A stretch of DNA of 64,000 nucleotides, taken from assembly GCF_000406965.1 (NCBI RefSeq), contig NZ_KE136358.1, forward strand, positions 1 to 64,000, written 5' to 3'. Shown here piece after piece: positions 26,733 through 38,980 of the stretch. The notes under the pieces were generated by a model. It saw only the letters and a list, made by a program, of their open reading frames with translations, was not told where the DNA came from and ran no database searches. Made by a program: the position numbers and the translations under genes. Positions within the stretch are counted from its first letter, which is position 1, and the number at the start of each line of letters is the position of its first letter. Source of the DNA: Enterococcus avium ATCC 14025. GTDB lineage: Bacteria; Bacillota; Bacilli; Lactobacillales; Enterococcaceae.

Positions 26733-26861
26733 CTACTTATTGAAAATTTTGGGTCCTTTACGCATATTTTTACGATCATTTTTAGGTGTTGCCATCTTTT
26801 TAGAACGACCGCCACCCTGTTTCTGTTTGATTAGCTCTAGCATTTTCTCTTTTTGATTCAT
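26733..26861 (-). CDS. 42-residue basic protein, function unknown
   Basis: The frame starts MNQKEKMLEL and ends KGPKIFNK. It has 14 Lys/Arg and a GGGRSKK stretch, with no hydrophobic segment. It begins 3 nt after the rlmD stop, with GGCGGTG about 6 nt before the ATG inside the end of rlmD, so its translation is probably coupled. The charge and the company of an rRNA methyltransferase suggest RNA or ribosome contact; that is inference only. Confidence 0.65.
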   Translation of the reverse strand: MNQKEKMLELIKQKQGGGRSKKMATPKNDRKNMRKGPKIFNK

Positions 26862-26864
26862 TTT

Positions 26865-28229
26865 TTACACCGCCTTCACAAGGAGCGTTACTGATTCTAC
26901 ATGATATGTTTGTGGGAATAAATCTACTGGTTGAACTTTCACAGCATGGTAACCAAGGTCTTCATATCTTCTCAAATCTCTAGCTAACGTAGCTGGATTA
27001 CAAGAAATATAAATAATTCTTTCAGGATTAACAGCAACGGATGCTTCAATAAATTTTTCATCCAACCCTTTTCGTGGTGGATCAACAAAAATCACCGAGG
27101 GTTCAATCCCTTCTCGTGCCCAGCGTGGCATAATTTTCTCAGCTTTACCAACTTCATAATTAGCATTTTCAATCCCATTTTTCTTAGCATTTGCTTTCGC
27201 ATCTTCGATAGCTTGTGGCACAATTTCTACACCATAAACATGCTTAACTTTTTCAGCTAAGGATAAACCGATTGTTCCGATTCCACAATAAGCATCAACT
27301 ACAATGTCTTCAGCATTCAAATCAGCGAATTCAATCGCAGTTTGATATAACACCTCAGTTTGTTCTGTATTTACTTGATAGAATGATTGGGGAGAGATTT
27401 GATAAACCTTACCTAGCAAGGTGTCATTGATTGTCGATTTACCAAATAAGACCTTTTCCTCCCGACCCATGATCACATTAGTCTTTTCTGGATTGATGTT
27501 CTGAATGACTGAAACAACCTCCGGTAACTCTGTTTTGATCACTTCAGCAATTTCAGTTCCCTTAAAGAAACGTTCTGTTCGAGTAACTAGTGTCACCATC
27601 ATCTCATGGCTATAATGCCCTCGACGGATGACAATATGACGAATAAAACCTGTGTTTTCACGTTCATTATAAGCCTTTACGTTAAAACGTCTTAAGATAT
27701 TTCGCACTGTAATAATCGCTTGGTCAATTTTAGGGTCTTGGATGTAATAATCCTCAATCGGCAATAATACATGAGAATTTTTACGATAAAAACCTGTCAT
27801 TAACTGATTATCGACTTTTTGAACTGGAATCTGAGCTTTGTTTCTATAACCAATCGGATTTTCCATTCCTAAAGTAGCGGCTACGCTCAGCTCTGGCAGT
27901 TTTGCGATTGTTTTTAGAACCTTTTCCACTTGTTGCTGCTTAAAACGTAATTGATAGCTATAAGTCATATGGCTTAAAGGTGCAATACCACTTCTTAATA
28001 AATCCTGATCCTTCACTTCTTGGCGTTCTGGATTTGCGTTAAATCGTTCGATCACTTTACCATACCCAAATTTTTTACCGACTTTAACCACTTTGACTGT
28101 CATTTCTTCCTCAGGTAAAGCATTTTCGATAAAAAGTGGATATCCGTCAATGTGAGCAACACCTAACCCTTCATGCGACAAGTCATCGATTGTAACGGTA
28201 TATGTTTGATTTTTTTCTACTGTGGTCAT
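26865..28229 (-). CDS. rlmD: 23S rRNA (uracil-1939-C5)-methyltransferase
   Basis: A SAM-dependent RNA methyltransferase of the TrmA/RumA family, 454 residues. An N-terminal TRAM domain (about 1-60) is followed by a catalytic domain with DAYCGIGTIGLSLA for SAM binding, FVDPPRKGLD and the catalytic Cys in YISCNPATLARDL. The Cys cluster that holds an iron-sulfur centre in E. coli RumA is absent; the region reads RSGIAPLSHMTY. I chose the ATG at 28229 because AAAGGAG lies 7 nt upstream. The longer upstream frame to 28463 runs through a terminator. The target base, U1939, is inferred; some relatives modify U747 as well. Confidence 0.92.
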   Translation of the reverse strand: MTTVEKNQTYTVTIDDLSHEGLGVAHIDGYPLFIENALPEEEMTVKVVKVGKKFGYGKVIERFNANPERQEVKDQDLLRSGIAPLSHMTYSYQLRFKQQQVEKVLKTIAKLPELSVAATLGMENPIGYRNKAQIPVQKVDNQLMTGFYRKNSHVLLPIEDYYIQDPKIDQAIITVRNILRRFNVKAYNERENTGFIRHIVIRRGHYSHEMMVTLVTRTERFFKGTEIAEVIKTELPEVVSVIQNINPEKTNVIMGREEKVLFGKSTINDTLLGKVYQISPQSFYQVNTEQTEVLYQTAIEFADLNAEDIVVDAYCGIGTIGLSLAEKVKHVYGVEIVPQAIEDAKANAKKNGIENANYEVGKAEKIMPRWAREGIEPSVIFVDPPRKGLDEKFIEASVAVNPERIIYISCNPATLARDLRRYEDLGYHAVKVQPVDLFPQTYHVESVTLLVKAV

Positions 28230-28344
28230 GTTATTCTCCTTTAAGGCTGATTCACTTATTCTAATGAATTCTATTAGAAAAAGCAAGGCAACGCCTGCTA
28301 TATCTCCCTTAAGACTTTTGTAAGAATGGAAGGATTTATTTACC

Positions 28345-28383
28345 GAAAAAAACAATCCCGCCAAACTGAAGCGAGATTGTTTT
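28345..28383 (-). terminator. Terminator after dagK
   Basis: ACAATCTCGC (28380-28371) pairs with GCGGGATTGT (28361-28352) with one mismatch, followed by a T-run on the minus strand. It separates dagK from rlmD. Confidence 0.88.
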
Positions 28384-28389
28384 TTAAAA

Positions 28390-29400
28390 TTATTCTTCTG
28401 TATCTTCGTCTTGAATCTTCTCGTATTCCTTAACGAGTTCGATCCCTGCTTCTCTTTTTTCATTATCAGGTCCTAAGATAGCCGCATCGTCAATCTCATC
28501 CGTGTTCGCATAAAACTCAATGTGCTGATGTAGATTTTCAAAGCGCATTGGTGCATCGCCACCGTATTCCCCATCCAAATTGATCATCATTTTTTTGTCA
28601 GTATCTATTAAGCTGGCATCTAGAAAACTGGTTTTCACGTACAAAACTTTTGAATCGTTCACGTGTTTACCACCATTCAATACTAACGTAATCAAGCGGA
28701 CAATTTCAAAAAGATTTGCTGTTTTCACAACAATTAGTGAAAATTTCCCATCATCCAACTTTGCATCTGGCGCAATCGTTTCAAAACCGCCGATCGAATT
28801 CGTTAAGCCTAAGAAAAACATTGAAGCATTGCCTTCATATTCTCCACCTTCATAAACCAGACGCATTTTAGTCGGTTTGATTCGCGGAAGCATTTCTGCA
28901 CCTTTAGCCAAATACGCTAAATAACCAAAAATACTCTTCAATTCAGAAGGAACCTCATAGGTTAACTCGGTTAATGAACCGCCTGCTGCAATATTGATGA
29001 AGTAAGTATCCGCAGCTTTGCCGATATCCATTTTAACAGTTTGCTGCTTTTGAATAACCTCAGCAGCAGCTTTAACGTTGCTGCGAGGAATTTTTAGTGC
29101 TCGTGCATAGTCATTTGTTGTTCCAGCCGGGATAATTGCCATTTTAGGACGTTCTTTTAAGCCGGCAATCCCATTTACAACTTCATTAATGGTCCCGTCT
29201 CCTCCTGCTGCGACAACTAGCTCAAAACCAGCCTTTGCGGCACGGGTTGCTTCATTTTTAGCTGAATCAGGCTCGGGAGTCGTAGCAAAGGCACTTGCTT
29301 CATAACCTGCTTTCTCAATAGCATCTAAAATATCCGCCAAATTAGTGCGCATGATTTCTTTTCCAGATACTGGATTATAAATCAGTCGTGCTTTTCTCAT
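28390..29400 (-). CDS. dagK: Diacylglycerol kinase (YegS/DgkB family lipid kinase)
   Basis: A soluble lipid kinase of 336 residues that returns diacylglycerol, released during lipoteichoic acid synthesis, to phosphatidic acid. The nucleotide-binding motif VAAGGDGTINEV is present, as is the second conserved block IIPAGTTNDYARAL. The C-terminal beta-sandwich contains MMINLDGEYGGDAPM. It lies 13 nt after gatB, at the end of the gatC-gatA-gatB transcript, an order seen across Bacilli. Confidence 0.94.
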   Translation of the reverse strand: MRKARLIYNPVSGKEIMRTNLADILDAIEKAGYEASAFATTPEPDSAKNEATRAAKAGFELVVAAGGDGTINEVVNGIAGLKERPKMAIIPAGTTNDYARALKIPRSNVKAAAEVIQKQQTVKMDIGKAADTYFINIAAGGSLTELTYEVPSELKSIFGYLAYLAKGAEMLPRIKPTKMRLVYEGGEYEGNASMFFLGLTNSIGGFETIAPDAKLDDGKFSLIVVKTANLFEIVRLITLVLNGGKHVNDSKVLYVKTSFLDASLIDTDKKMMINLDGEYGGDAPMRFENLHQHIEFYANTDEIDDAAILGPDNEKREAGIELVKEYEKIQDEDTEE

Positions 29401-29413
29401 GATCGAGCTCCCT

Positions 29414-30844
29414 CTAACGTTTCGCTAATTCCTCTTGAAGTAACTTGTTGACTACTCCTGGATTCGCTTTTCCTTTAGTTGCTTTCATAATTTGTCCAAC
29501 TAAGAAACCAACGGCGCGATCTTTACCATTCTTAAAGTCTTCAACGGATTGTTCGTTATTATCAAGTACTTCATTGATCATTGGCAATAATTGGGCTGGA
29601 TCAGAAAGCTGTACTAAACCTTTAGCTTCAACTACCTCTTTTGCATCTCCACCATTTTGGATTAATTCACGGAAAACTTTTTTGGCGATCTTAGAACTAA
29701 TCGTACCATCTGCGATTAATGTAATCATACCAGCTAAATTATTCGGCGTTAATTTCGTATCCGCTAATTCTAGTTTTTCACTATTCAAGTATGCAGAAAC
29801 CTCACCCATTAACCAGTTAGAGGCTTGTTTCGCATCCGCGCCTTCTTTCAAAGTATCTTCAAAGAAATCAGACATCTCACGACTCATAGTTAAGACCATT
29901 GAATCGTACTCTGGTAAACCTAGGTCATTTACATAGCGTTCACGACGAGCTGCTGGCATTTCAGGCAATGTTTCACGAACCTTTTCAATCCATGCGTCGT
30001 CGATTTCGAAACGCGGAATATCTGGTTCTGGGAAATAACGGTAGTCACTTGATCCTTCTTTCACACGCATCAAGATTGTCTTGTTCGTTCCTTCATCGTA
30101 ACGTCGAGTTTCTTGCTGAATCGTTCCACCAGAAAGCAAAACTTTTGTTTGACGTTGTACTTCAAAGGTCAACCCTTTTTTGACAAAACTAATGGAGTTC
30201 AAGTTTTTCAATTCCGTTTTTGTACCAAATTCTTCTTGCCCATAAGGACGCAAAGAAATATTCGCATCGCAACGCATTGAACCTTCTTCCATCTTCACAT
30301 CGCTGACGCCAGTAAATTGGATAATTGAGCGTAAGGCTTCCAAATAAGCATTGGCTTCTTCAGGCGAACGCATATCCGCTTCAGAAACAATCTCGATCAA
30401 CGGTGTTCCTTGACGGTTTAAATCGACATAAGAGTAGCCGCCGATACCATGCATATTCTTACCAGCATCTTCTTCCAAGTGAACACGTTCAATGCGAATT
30501 TTTTTCTTTTTACCATTCACATCGATTTCGATCCAACCATCATGGCCAATCGGCTCATCAAATTGCGAGATTTGATAAGCTTTTGGGTTGTCCGGATAGA
30601 AGTAGTTCTTTCTATCAAAATGCATATTCTTTGAGATTTCACAGTTTAAAGCCAATGCGGCTTTCATCCCAAATTCGATTGCTGCTTTATTCATGACTGG
30701 CAAAACACCAGGGTAACCCCAGTCAATAATATTGGTATTCGTATTTGCTTCTGCACCAAAGTGAGCGGGCGCAGGTGAAAAGATTTTAGAGTTTGTTTTT
30801 AATTCTACATGGACTTCTAGCCCAATGACTGTCTCTAAGTTCAT
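29414..30844 (-). CDS. gatB: Aspartyl/glutamyl-tRNA amidotransferase subunit B
   Basis: The kinase/tRNA-binding subunit of GatCAB, which converts Glu-tRNA(Gln) and Asp-tRNA(Asn) to the amidated forms. [17 protein letters not shown] is the family start, and [15 protein letters not shown] and SMRCDANIS carry conserved active-site residues. The helical and YqeY-like tail domains (about 300-476) bind tRNA. The length of 476 residues is standard. The ATG overlaps the gatA stop by one base (TAATG). Confidence 0.98.
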   Translation of the reverse strand: MNLETVIGLEVHVELKTNSKIFSPAPAHFGAEANTNTNIIDWGYPGVLPVMNKAAIEFGMKAALALNCEISKNMHFDRKNYFYPDNPKAYQISQFDEPIGHDGWIEIDVNGKKKKIRIERVHLEEDAGKNMHGIGGYSYVDLNRQGTPLIEIVSEADMRSPEEANAYLEALRSIIQFTGVSDVKMEEGSMRCDANISLRPYGQEEFGTKTELKNLNSISFVKKGLTFEVQRQTKVLLSGGTIQQETRRYDEGTNKTILMRVKEGSSDYRYFPEPDIPRFEIDDAWIEKVRETLPEMPAARRERYVNDLGLPEYDSMVLTMSREMSDFFEDTLKEGADAKQASNWLMGEVSAYLNSEKLELADTKLTPNNLAGMITLIADGTISSKIAKKVFRELIQNGGDAKEVVEAKGLVQLSDPAQLLPMINEVLDNNEQSVEDFKNGKDRAVGFLVGQIMKATKGKANPGVVNKLLQEELAKR

Positions 30845-32313
30845 TATTTGTCCCCCCCTAAAATCACTGGTTTTTGCTTATGGAAATCTGTTGCTTGTTC
30901 AAATGCATAAGCCGCTTTATACATAGTTGATTCGTCGAAATGTTTTCCGATGATTTGCAATCCAACTGGCAATCCTTCTGAGAAACCTGCAGGTACAGAC
31001 ATACCTGGTAGTCCAGCAAGGTTTACAGGAATTGTTAAGATATCATTTAGATACATTGTGATTGGATCATCGATATTTTCACCAATACCAAAGGCAACAG
31101 TTGGTGATGTTGGTCCAATGATTAAATCGTAATCAGCAAAGACTTTATCGAAGTCTTGTTTGATCAATGTCCGTACTTGCCCAGCCTTCTTAAAGTAAGC
31201 ATCATAATAGCCCGCAGAAAGAGAGAATGTTCCTAACATGATCCGACGCTTAACTTCATCGCCGAAACCTTCTGTACGAGTGTTTACGTACACATCTTCC
31301 AAGTTTTGGACATCTTCTGAACGGAACCCATAACGGATACCGTCAAAACGTTGCAGATTTGAGCTTGCTTCAGAGGAAGCGATGATATAGTACACTTCTA
31401 CGCCATATTTTGAATGTGGTAAGCTGACTTCTTCAACCGTCGCACCTAATGCTTTAAAGGTTTCGACCGCTTTCGTGATCGCCGCTTTAACGCCAGGTTC
31501 GATACCTTCAGCCATGAATTCTTTTGGTAAGGCAATCTTCATTCCCTTAATGTCGCCTGTTAAGCCAGCAGAAAAATCAGGCACAGATACTCCAGCAGAA
31601 GTACCATCCTTTGGATCATAGCCACTAATAGCATTCAGAGCCAAGGCATTGTCTTTAACCGTACGCGTAAATGGTCCTATTTGGTCTAACGAAGATGCAA
31701 ACGCGATCAATCCAAAACGAGATACGCGACCATAAGTTGGTTTCATACCAACGACACCATTGAATGCCGCCGGTTGGCGGATACTTCCGCCCGTATCGCT
31801 ACCCAATGAAACAGGAACTTCGCCTGCAGCAACAGCTGCTGCAGAACCACCTGAAGATCCACCAGGAACCTTTGTTTGATCCCAAGCATTTTTTGTTTTC
31901 TTAAAGTAAGATGTTTCACTTGAGCTTCCCATAGCAAACTCGTCCATATTCAATTTTCCGACTGGAATCAAATCTGAACTGTAAACTTTTTCCATAACAG
32001 TTGCATCATAAATAGGATCAAAATTCGATAAAATTTTAGATGCGGCTGTTGTCAAAAGCCCTTTCGTTACAATGTTGTCTTTGATTCCGATTGGAATACC
32101 AGCCAATGCATTGTCATTGGTAATTCCTTTAATATCAATGGCTTTTGCCATTTCCATCGCTTTTTCTTCATTTAAAGTAATGAAAGCATCAATGTCCTTT
32201 TCTGTTTCTTTGATGCGAGCAAAGGTTTCACTTGTTAAATCAGTGGCTGTAATTTCTTTTGAAACTAACAGACTGTGTAATTCTTCAATTGATTTATCGT
32301 ATAATTTTTCCAT
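30844..32313 (-). CDS. gatA: Aspartyl/glutamyl-tRNA amidotransferase subunit A
   Basis: The amidase subunit of GatCAB, which releases ammonia from glutamine for the GatB reaction. The amidase-signature catalytic triad is readable: Lys in [10 protein letters not shown], Ser in [13 protein letters not shown] and the nucleophile Ser in [12 protein letters not shown]. The length of 489 residues is normal. Both ends overlap neighbours by one base (TAATG with gatC and gatB), a tightly coupled trio producing subunits in equal amounts. Confidence 0.98.
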   Translation of the reverse strand: MEKLYDKSIEELHSLLVSKEITATDLTSETFARIKETEKDIDAFITLNEEKAMEMAKAIDIKGITNDNALAGIPIGIKDNIVTKGLLTTAASKILSNFDPIYDATVMEKVYSSDLIPVGKLNMDEFAMGSSSETSYFKKTKNAWDQTKVPGGSSGGSAAAVAAGEVPVSLGSDTGGSIRQPAAFNGVVGMKPTYGRVSRFGLIAFASSLDQIGPFTRTVKDNALALNAISGYDPKDGTSAGVSVPDFSAGLTGDIKGMKIALPKEFMAEGIEPGVKAAITKAVETFKALGATVEEVSLPHSKYGVEVYYIIASSEASSNLQRFDGIRYGFRSEDVQNLEDVYVNTRTEGFGDEVKRRIMLGTFSLSAGYYDAYFKKAGQVRTLIKQDFDKVFADYDLIIGPTSPTVAFGIGENIDDPITMYLNDILTIPVNLAGLPGMSVPAGFSEGLPVGLQIIGKHFDESTMYKAAYAFEQATDFHKQKPVILGGDK

Positions 32314-32618
32314 TATGCACCAGCCTCTCCGTTGTCAATGATAGCCGGAACCTTGATGAATCCATCTTCGCTTTCCGGAACATTTTTCATTAACTCATCG
32401 CGTGACCAGCCTTCATCAGCTACGTCTTCACGCATAACATTGATTGTTTCTAATACATTGGAAGTAAATGGCACGCCTTCTGTATCAACTTCCCCAAGTT
32501 GTTCGACCATGTCGATTATTTTGCCTAATTGATCCGTAAAACCGGTCAATTCATCATCTGAAAAAGAAAGCTTCGCAAGTTTCGCGACATGTTTTACTTG
32601 TTCTTCATTGATTGCCAT
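32313..32618 (-). CDS. gatC: Aspartyl/glutamyl-tRNA amidotransferase subunit C
   Basis: A small 101-residue subunit that wraps around GatA and GatB to stabilise the complex. [16 protein letters not shown] and the C-terminal LRED-like segment ([10 protein letters not shown]) are characteristic. It is the first gene of the gat operon. Its ribosome site AGAGGGATATT lies before the ATG, and its stop overlaps the gatA start. Confidence 0.97.
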   Translation of the reverse strand: MAINEEQVKHVAKLAKLSFSDDELTGFTDQLGKIIDMVEQLGEVDTEGVPFTSNVLETINVMREDVADEGWSRDELMKNVPESEDGFIKVPAIIDNGEAGA

Positions 32619-32762
32619 AATATCCCTCTTTCATTTGTCAATTTTCAATCATTTTATCATATCTCTGTTAGAATTCACGGTTTTTTCTTGAAATTTTTTG
32701 AAAAATTGTTCAATTCAAAAAATTTGAAAATAGAGTCATTCTAATAGCTTTAACGTCTTTTT

Positions 32763-32792
32763 ATAATACCTGTTCGTTAATCGAAACGTCAA
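32763..32792 (-). promoter_or_regulatory. Promoter of the gatCAB operon
   Basis: On the minus strand TTGACG (32792-32787), an 18-bp spacer and TATTAT (32768-32763) lie 145 nt before gatC. A second -10-like TGATAAAAT lies closer to the gene. Confidence 0.5.
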
Positions 32793-32799
32793 CAAGCTT

Positions 32800-34856
<2,057 letters not shown>

Positions 34857-34863
34857 TTATTAC

Positions 34864-37113
34864 TTATACTTTTTGAATTGGCGCAAAGGCTGCCAGTAGA
34901 CGTTTGACACCTTGCTGTGGAAATGCAATATCTAACTCTACATCTTTTGCGTTGCCGCTAACTTTTACAACTGTGCCAGTTCCCCATTTTTTATGTTGAA
35001 CTTTATCCCCAGGATTCCAATTCTCATTTTCTCCGCCAGATGCTGTCTTATTCGTCATCGGTTGTCTTGTTGCATGCTGGTACTTAGGCTTCATGGCATT
35101 TGGATTTGAAGTAAATGGATTGTTGAATGTAGCTTTAGGTTGTGGCTGCATTCCCACTGAATTCAACAGGCTATCATCAATTTCAGCAACAAAACGTGAA
35201 GGCTGATTGTATTGTGTTTTTCCATAAAGCGTCCGAGAAAAAGCATTTGTTAAATACAAGCTTTCTTCGGCGCGAGTAATTCCTACGTAAGCCAAGCGGC
35301 GTTCTTCTTCTAATTCGGACTCTTCCATCAATGAACGAGAGAGTGGAAATATTTTTTCTTCCATGCCAATTAGAAAGACGATTGGAAACTCTAACCCTTT
35401 GGCTGCATGTAATGTCATCAAGGTTACTTGTGCACTCTCTTCTTGATAATCATCCAAATCTGAAACCAAAGCTAAATCGTTTAAGAAAACAGCAAGTTTT
35501 TCTTCTGGCGCATCTGCTTCTTCATCATCCTGTACTTCATTTCGTTTATCAAATTCTTTTGTAACTGTTCGAAATTCTTCCAAATTCTCAAGACGGGATT
35601 CCGCTTCTAAAGTTCTCTGATTCTTTAATTCATCTAAGTATCCTGTCCGCTCTAAAACTTGATCAACTATATCTGTTACTGGTAAATAAGCGACCATTTC
35701 CTGGAATTGCGTAATCATTGTACCGAATTCGCCGATCATCCGCCCAGCTTTGCCGGAAATATTTGCTAAGTCGACATTTTGTGCCGCTTCAACCATCGAC
35801 CAGTCATGCATCGCTGCAAAATTTCGTAACTTCTCAACTGAAGCAGCACCAATTCCCCGTTTTGGTGTATTGATTACTCGTTCAAAGCTGACACCATCTC
35901 TCGGGTTGTTAATGATATTTAAATAGGCGATGATATCTTTTATTTCTTTACGATCATAGAACTTATGACCACCAACCATTGTATAAGGCACATTAGACTT
36001 AACTAACGTATCTTCAATTACCCGTGATTGCGCATTTGTTCGATAAAGAACTGCAAAATCATTGTAACTGCGATTATTGGTTTGAATTTCTTCTTTGATT
36101 TTACTGATGATGAATTGCGCCTCGTCACGTTCACTATCCGCACGATAATAAGTAATTTGTTCTCCTGCCTGATTGTCCGTCCAAAGGTTCTTATCTCGAC
36201 GATTACTGTTATTTTTGATTACTTGATTGGCGGCATCTAAAATACTTTTAGTTGAACGGTAATTTTGTTCTAATAAAATAACGGTTGCATCATTATAATC
36301 TTTCTCAAAGTCTAAGATGTTTTGCATATCCGCACCACGCCAACCGTAGATACTTTGATCAGCATCACCGACTACACATAGATTACGGAAACGCGCAGCC
36401 AACATATTAACCAATGTATATTGGGCATGGTTAGTATCTTGATACTCATCTACGTGTAAATAATGAAATTTATTTTGATAATACGTTAAAACTTCATCGT
36501 TATCCTCAAATAATCGAATCGTATTCATGATCAAGTCGTCGAAATCCATACTCTGGTTATTTCGCAATGCCTTTTGATAGGCATCATAACAACGGGCAAC
36601 GATTTCTTCAAAAAAAGAACCTTGACGTTCAGCATACGTTTCTGGTGTCAACAATTCATTTTTTGCATTGCTGATACTTCCTAAAATCGAACGTGGATCA
36701 TATTTTTTAGGGTCGATATTTAGTTCTTTTAAAATTCGTTTCATCAATGTTAATTGATCTGAGCTATCTAAAATTGTAAAGTTCCGATCATAACCAATCG
36801 CATCGACATCACGACGTAAAATACGTACACACATGGAATGAAAAGTTGAAACCCAAACATCTTCTCCGCCTTTTCCTAAAATCCCGCTTACCCGTTCCTT
36901 CATCTCTCGTGCTGCTTTATTGGTAAAGGTAATCGCTAATATGTTCCATGGATTCACGTTTTTTTCTTCTATTAAATAAGCAATTCGATGTGTCAAAACT
37001 CGCGTCTTTCCACTCCCTGCTCCCGCCATAATCAATAACGGTCCTTCGGTATGAAGCACCGCTTCTTTTTGCTTAGGGTTTAGTCCTGCTAACAACTCCT
37101 GTTTGTTTGGCAT
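34864..37113 (-). CDS. pcrA: ATP-dependent DNA helicase PcrA
   Basis: A UvrD/Rep family superfamily 1A helicase with 3'-5' polarity, used in repair and in clearing replication conflicts. Walker [15 protein letters not shown] is near the N-terminus, and [46 protein letters not shown] and [14 protein letters not shown] follow in order. The C-terminal basic tail ends in a Tudor-like [15 protein letters not shown] that can bind RNA polymerase. I chose the ATG at 37113 because GGACG stands 6 nt upstream. A TTG at 37137 falls almost at the predicted transcription start. Confidence 0.97.
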   Translation of the reverse strand: MPNKQELLAGLNPKQKEAVLHTEGPLLIMAGAGSGKTRVLTHRIAYLIEEKNVNPWNILAITFTNKAAREMKERVSGILGKGGEDVWVSTFHSMCVRILRRDVDAIGYDRNFTILDSSDQLTLMKRILKELNIDPKKYDPRSILGSISNAKNELLTPETYAERQGSFFEEIVARCYDAYQKALRNNQSMDFDDLIMNTIRLFEDNDEVLTYYQNKFHYLHVDEYQDTNHAQYTLVNMLAARFRNLCVVGDADQSIYGWRGADMQNILDFEKDYNDATVILLEQNYRSTKSILDAANQVIKNNSNRRDKNLWTDNQAGEQITYYRADSERDEAQFIISKIKEEIQTNNRSYNDFAVLYRTNAQSRVIEDTLVKSNVPYTMVGGHKFYDRKEIKDIIAYLNIINNPRDGVSFERVINTPKRGIGAASVEKLRNFAAMHDWSMVEAAQNVDLANISGKAGRMIGEFGTMITQFQEMVAYLPVTDIVDQVLERTGYLDELKNQRTLEAESRLENLEEFRTVTKEFDKRNEVQDDEEADAPEEKLAVFLNDLALVSDLDDYQEESAQVTLMTLHAAKGLEFPIVFLIGMEEKIFPLSRSLMEESELEEERRLAYVGITRAEESLYLTNAFSRTLYGKTQYNQPSRFVAEIDDSLLNSVGMQPQPKATFNNPFTSNPNAMKPKYQHATRQPMTNKTASGGENENWNPGDKVQHKKWGTGTVVKVSGNAKDVELDIAFPQQGVKRLLAAFAPIQKV

Positions 37114-37145
37114 GCAAAACGTCCTTTCTTTATTCAATCTTTTTT

Positions 37146-37154
37146 ATTATAGCA
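37146..37154 (-). promoter_or_regulatory. Extended -10 promoter of pcrA-ligA
   Basis: The minus strand reads TGCTATAAT (37154-37146), an extended -10 with a weak -35. Transcription would begin near 37139, about 26 nt before the pcrA ATG. Confidence 0.6.
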
Positions 37155-37213
37155 TCTCAGAAAGTTTCGCGACACTAGCAACATTTTAAAAAAGCGAATT
37201 CATTGATTCATCC

Positions 37214-37242
37214 TTGTATTTCTCAGAAAAGCGCGTTAAATT
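37214..37242 (+). promoter_or_regulatory. Promoter of the ClC gene
   Basis: TTGTAT (37214-37219), a 17-bp spacer and TAAATT (37237-37242) lie 23 nt before the ATG, divergent from the pcrA promoter. Confidence 0.5.
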
Positions 37243-37265
37243 TAATAAGGATATGGGAGGAAATC

Positions 37266-38840
37266 ATGAAAAACGAACATGAAATCAAACGTTTAGATAG
37301 TACAAAAGTAATTTTTATATTGAAAGGTATTCTGATTGGAGCAATCGCAGGAATCATTGTCAGTTTGTTTCGCTTACTGATAGAAGAAATGATGGAACAC
37401 ATGGTCACACTTTATCTTTGGCTTCGCGGAAATCCGGTTTGGATTATCCCTTGGGCTTTAATTATGTTGGTTTGCGCCTTTATTGTTGGCAGTTTGATTA
37501 AATCAGAACCCAATATTAAAGGAAGCGGAATTCCCCAGGTTGAAGGCACGCTTCAGGGGGAGATTAAGCTGAAGTGGTTTTCAGTTCTATGGAAAAAATT
37601 TGTTGGTGGCGTTCTTTCAGTAGGTTCAGGATTATTCTTAGGTCGCGAAGGTCCTTCAATCCAGTTAGGTGCGATGGTAGGTCAAGGTTTCAGTGAGTAT
37701 ACAAAGGCATCTACCTCTGAAAAAAAGATTTTTATTTCTAGTGGAGCTGCTGCAGGCTTAGGAGCTGCTTTTAATGCCCCGATTGCTGGACTGTTATTTG
37801 TGATTGAAGAGGTCCATCATCATTTTTCTCCTTTGATTTGGTTGACTTCTCTAACAGCAGCATTGACCGCAAATTTAATTTCCTTGAACTTTTTCGGCTT
37901 AAAGCCGGTTTTGTTTATTGCTAATGTTCCTTCGTTACCTTTGAAATACTATGGTTTATTAATTCTTTTGGGAATTATTTTAGGTATTCTGGGGTATGTG
38001 TATCAAGTTGTGCTTTTATCTTTGCCACAACTTTATAAACGCAGCCATTTGCCAGAACATCTGTATGGCATTATCCCATTTTTATTGATTATTCCAATTG
38101 CACTTTTTTTCCCCCATTATTTGGGTGGTGGGAATCAAATTGTGTTATCAATTGGTGAACAAGTTTTTCCGCTGATTGTTTTAATATCATTATTCGTTTT
38201 ACGATTTATTTTTTCAATGGTTTCTTACGGCGCGAATCTTCCAGGCGGTATTTTTTTACCAATTCTGACGTTAGGTGCTTTGATTGGGGCAATTTATGGA
38301 ACTATCCTGCATCGATGGTTCGGAATGGACCCGATGCTGATCAGAGATTTTGCAATTTTTGCGATGGCGGGATATTTTACCGCTATTGGCAAGGCGCCCT
38401 TAACGGCAATTATTCTTGTGACTGAAATGGTGGGAAATATTACTCATTTAATGCCACTAGCGGTTTGTTCTTTAACTGCATATGTCATCAACGATTTGTT
38501 AGGTGGTAATCCTATCTATGAATCATTGCTTGAACGTTTATTAAACGGGCATCTGCCAAGTATTACCGGAAATAAAACAATCATCGAATTCCCGGTGACT
38601 GCCGAAAGTACGTTAGATGGCACAATGGTTCGCGATTTTAATTGGCCAAAAGAAATGCTGTTGATTTCGATTAGACGTGGCTCTTCTGAGATACTCACTC
38701 ATGGAGATACAGTCATGAAAGTCGGTGATTTACTAATGATCCTGACAGACGAGGGTTACACTAAAAAAATCAAAACACAGATTCGCGAACGTTCTGATGC
38801 AGCGATTGCAAAAATACAAGATAAAAAGATCAAAGACTAA
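37266..38840 (+). CDS. ClC family chloride/proton antiporter with C-terminal RCK_C domain
   Basis: A ClC transporter of 524 residues with about 16 membrane segments. The anion-binding motifs GSGIPQVEG, GREGPSIQ and GGIFLP are present. The gating Glu in GREGP and a second internal Glu (FVIEEVHH) point to H+/Cl- exchange rather than a channel. The C-terminal 70 residues (about 455-524) resemble a TrkA-C/RCK_C ligand-binding domain instead of the usual CBS pair, suggesting control by a small ligand. GGGAGGAAATC precedes the chosen ATG. The role is probably acid or ion homeostasis. Confidence 0.9.
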   Translation: MKNEHEIKRLDSTKVIFILKGILIGAIAGIIVSLFRLLIEEMMEHMVTLYLWLRGNPVWIIPWALIMLVCAFIVGSLIKSEPNIKGSGIPQVEGTLQGEIKLKWFSVLWKKFVGGVLSVGSGLFLGREGPSIQLGAMVGQGFSEYTKASTSEKKIFISSGAAAGLGAAFNAPIAGLLFVIEEVHHHFSPLIWLTSLTAALTANLISLNFFGLKPVLFIANVPSLPLKYYGLLILLGIILGILGYVYQVVLLSLPQLYKRSHLPEHLYGIIPFLLIIPIALFFPHYLGGGNQIVLSIGEQVFPLIVLISLFVLRFIFSMVSYGANLPGGIFLPILTLGALIGAIYGTILHRWFGMDPMLIRDFAIFAMAGYFTAIGKAPLTAIILVTEMVGNITHLMPLAVCSLTAYVINDLLGGNPIYESLLERLLNGHLPSITGNKTIIEFPVTAESTLDGTMVRDFNWPKEMLLISIRRGSSEILTHGDTVMKVGDLLMILTDEGYTKKIKTQIRERSDAAIAKIQDKKIKD

Positions 38841-38862
38841 TCGTATTTTTTGAGAATACTAA

Positions 38863-38930
38863 TAAAAAAAGCGAATTATCATAAAACTATCCCATATGGA
38901 AAAGAGTTATGATTGTTCGCTTTCTTTTTT
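38863..38930. terminator. Bidirectional terminator between the ClC and amylase genes
   Basis: A long hairpin with arms AAAGCGAA-ATCATAA-ACT and AGT-TATGAT-TTCGCTTT is flanked by A- and T-runs, serving the two convergent genes. Confidence 0.8.
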
Positions 38931-38980
38931 ATATGGCTACTTAAAAAACTCAACTATTGTAACACTTTCTTCTTAATTAA

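Noticed and set aside
29445-29936. A 163-codon frame opposite gatB
   Set aside because: It is antisense to a highly conserved gene, is Ser/Thr/Phe-rich as antisense frames often are, and has no ribosome site.
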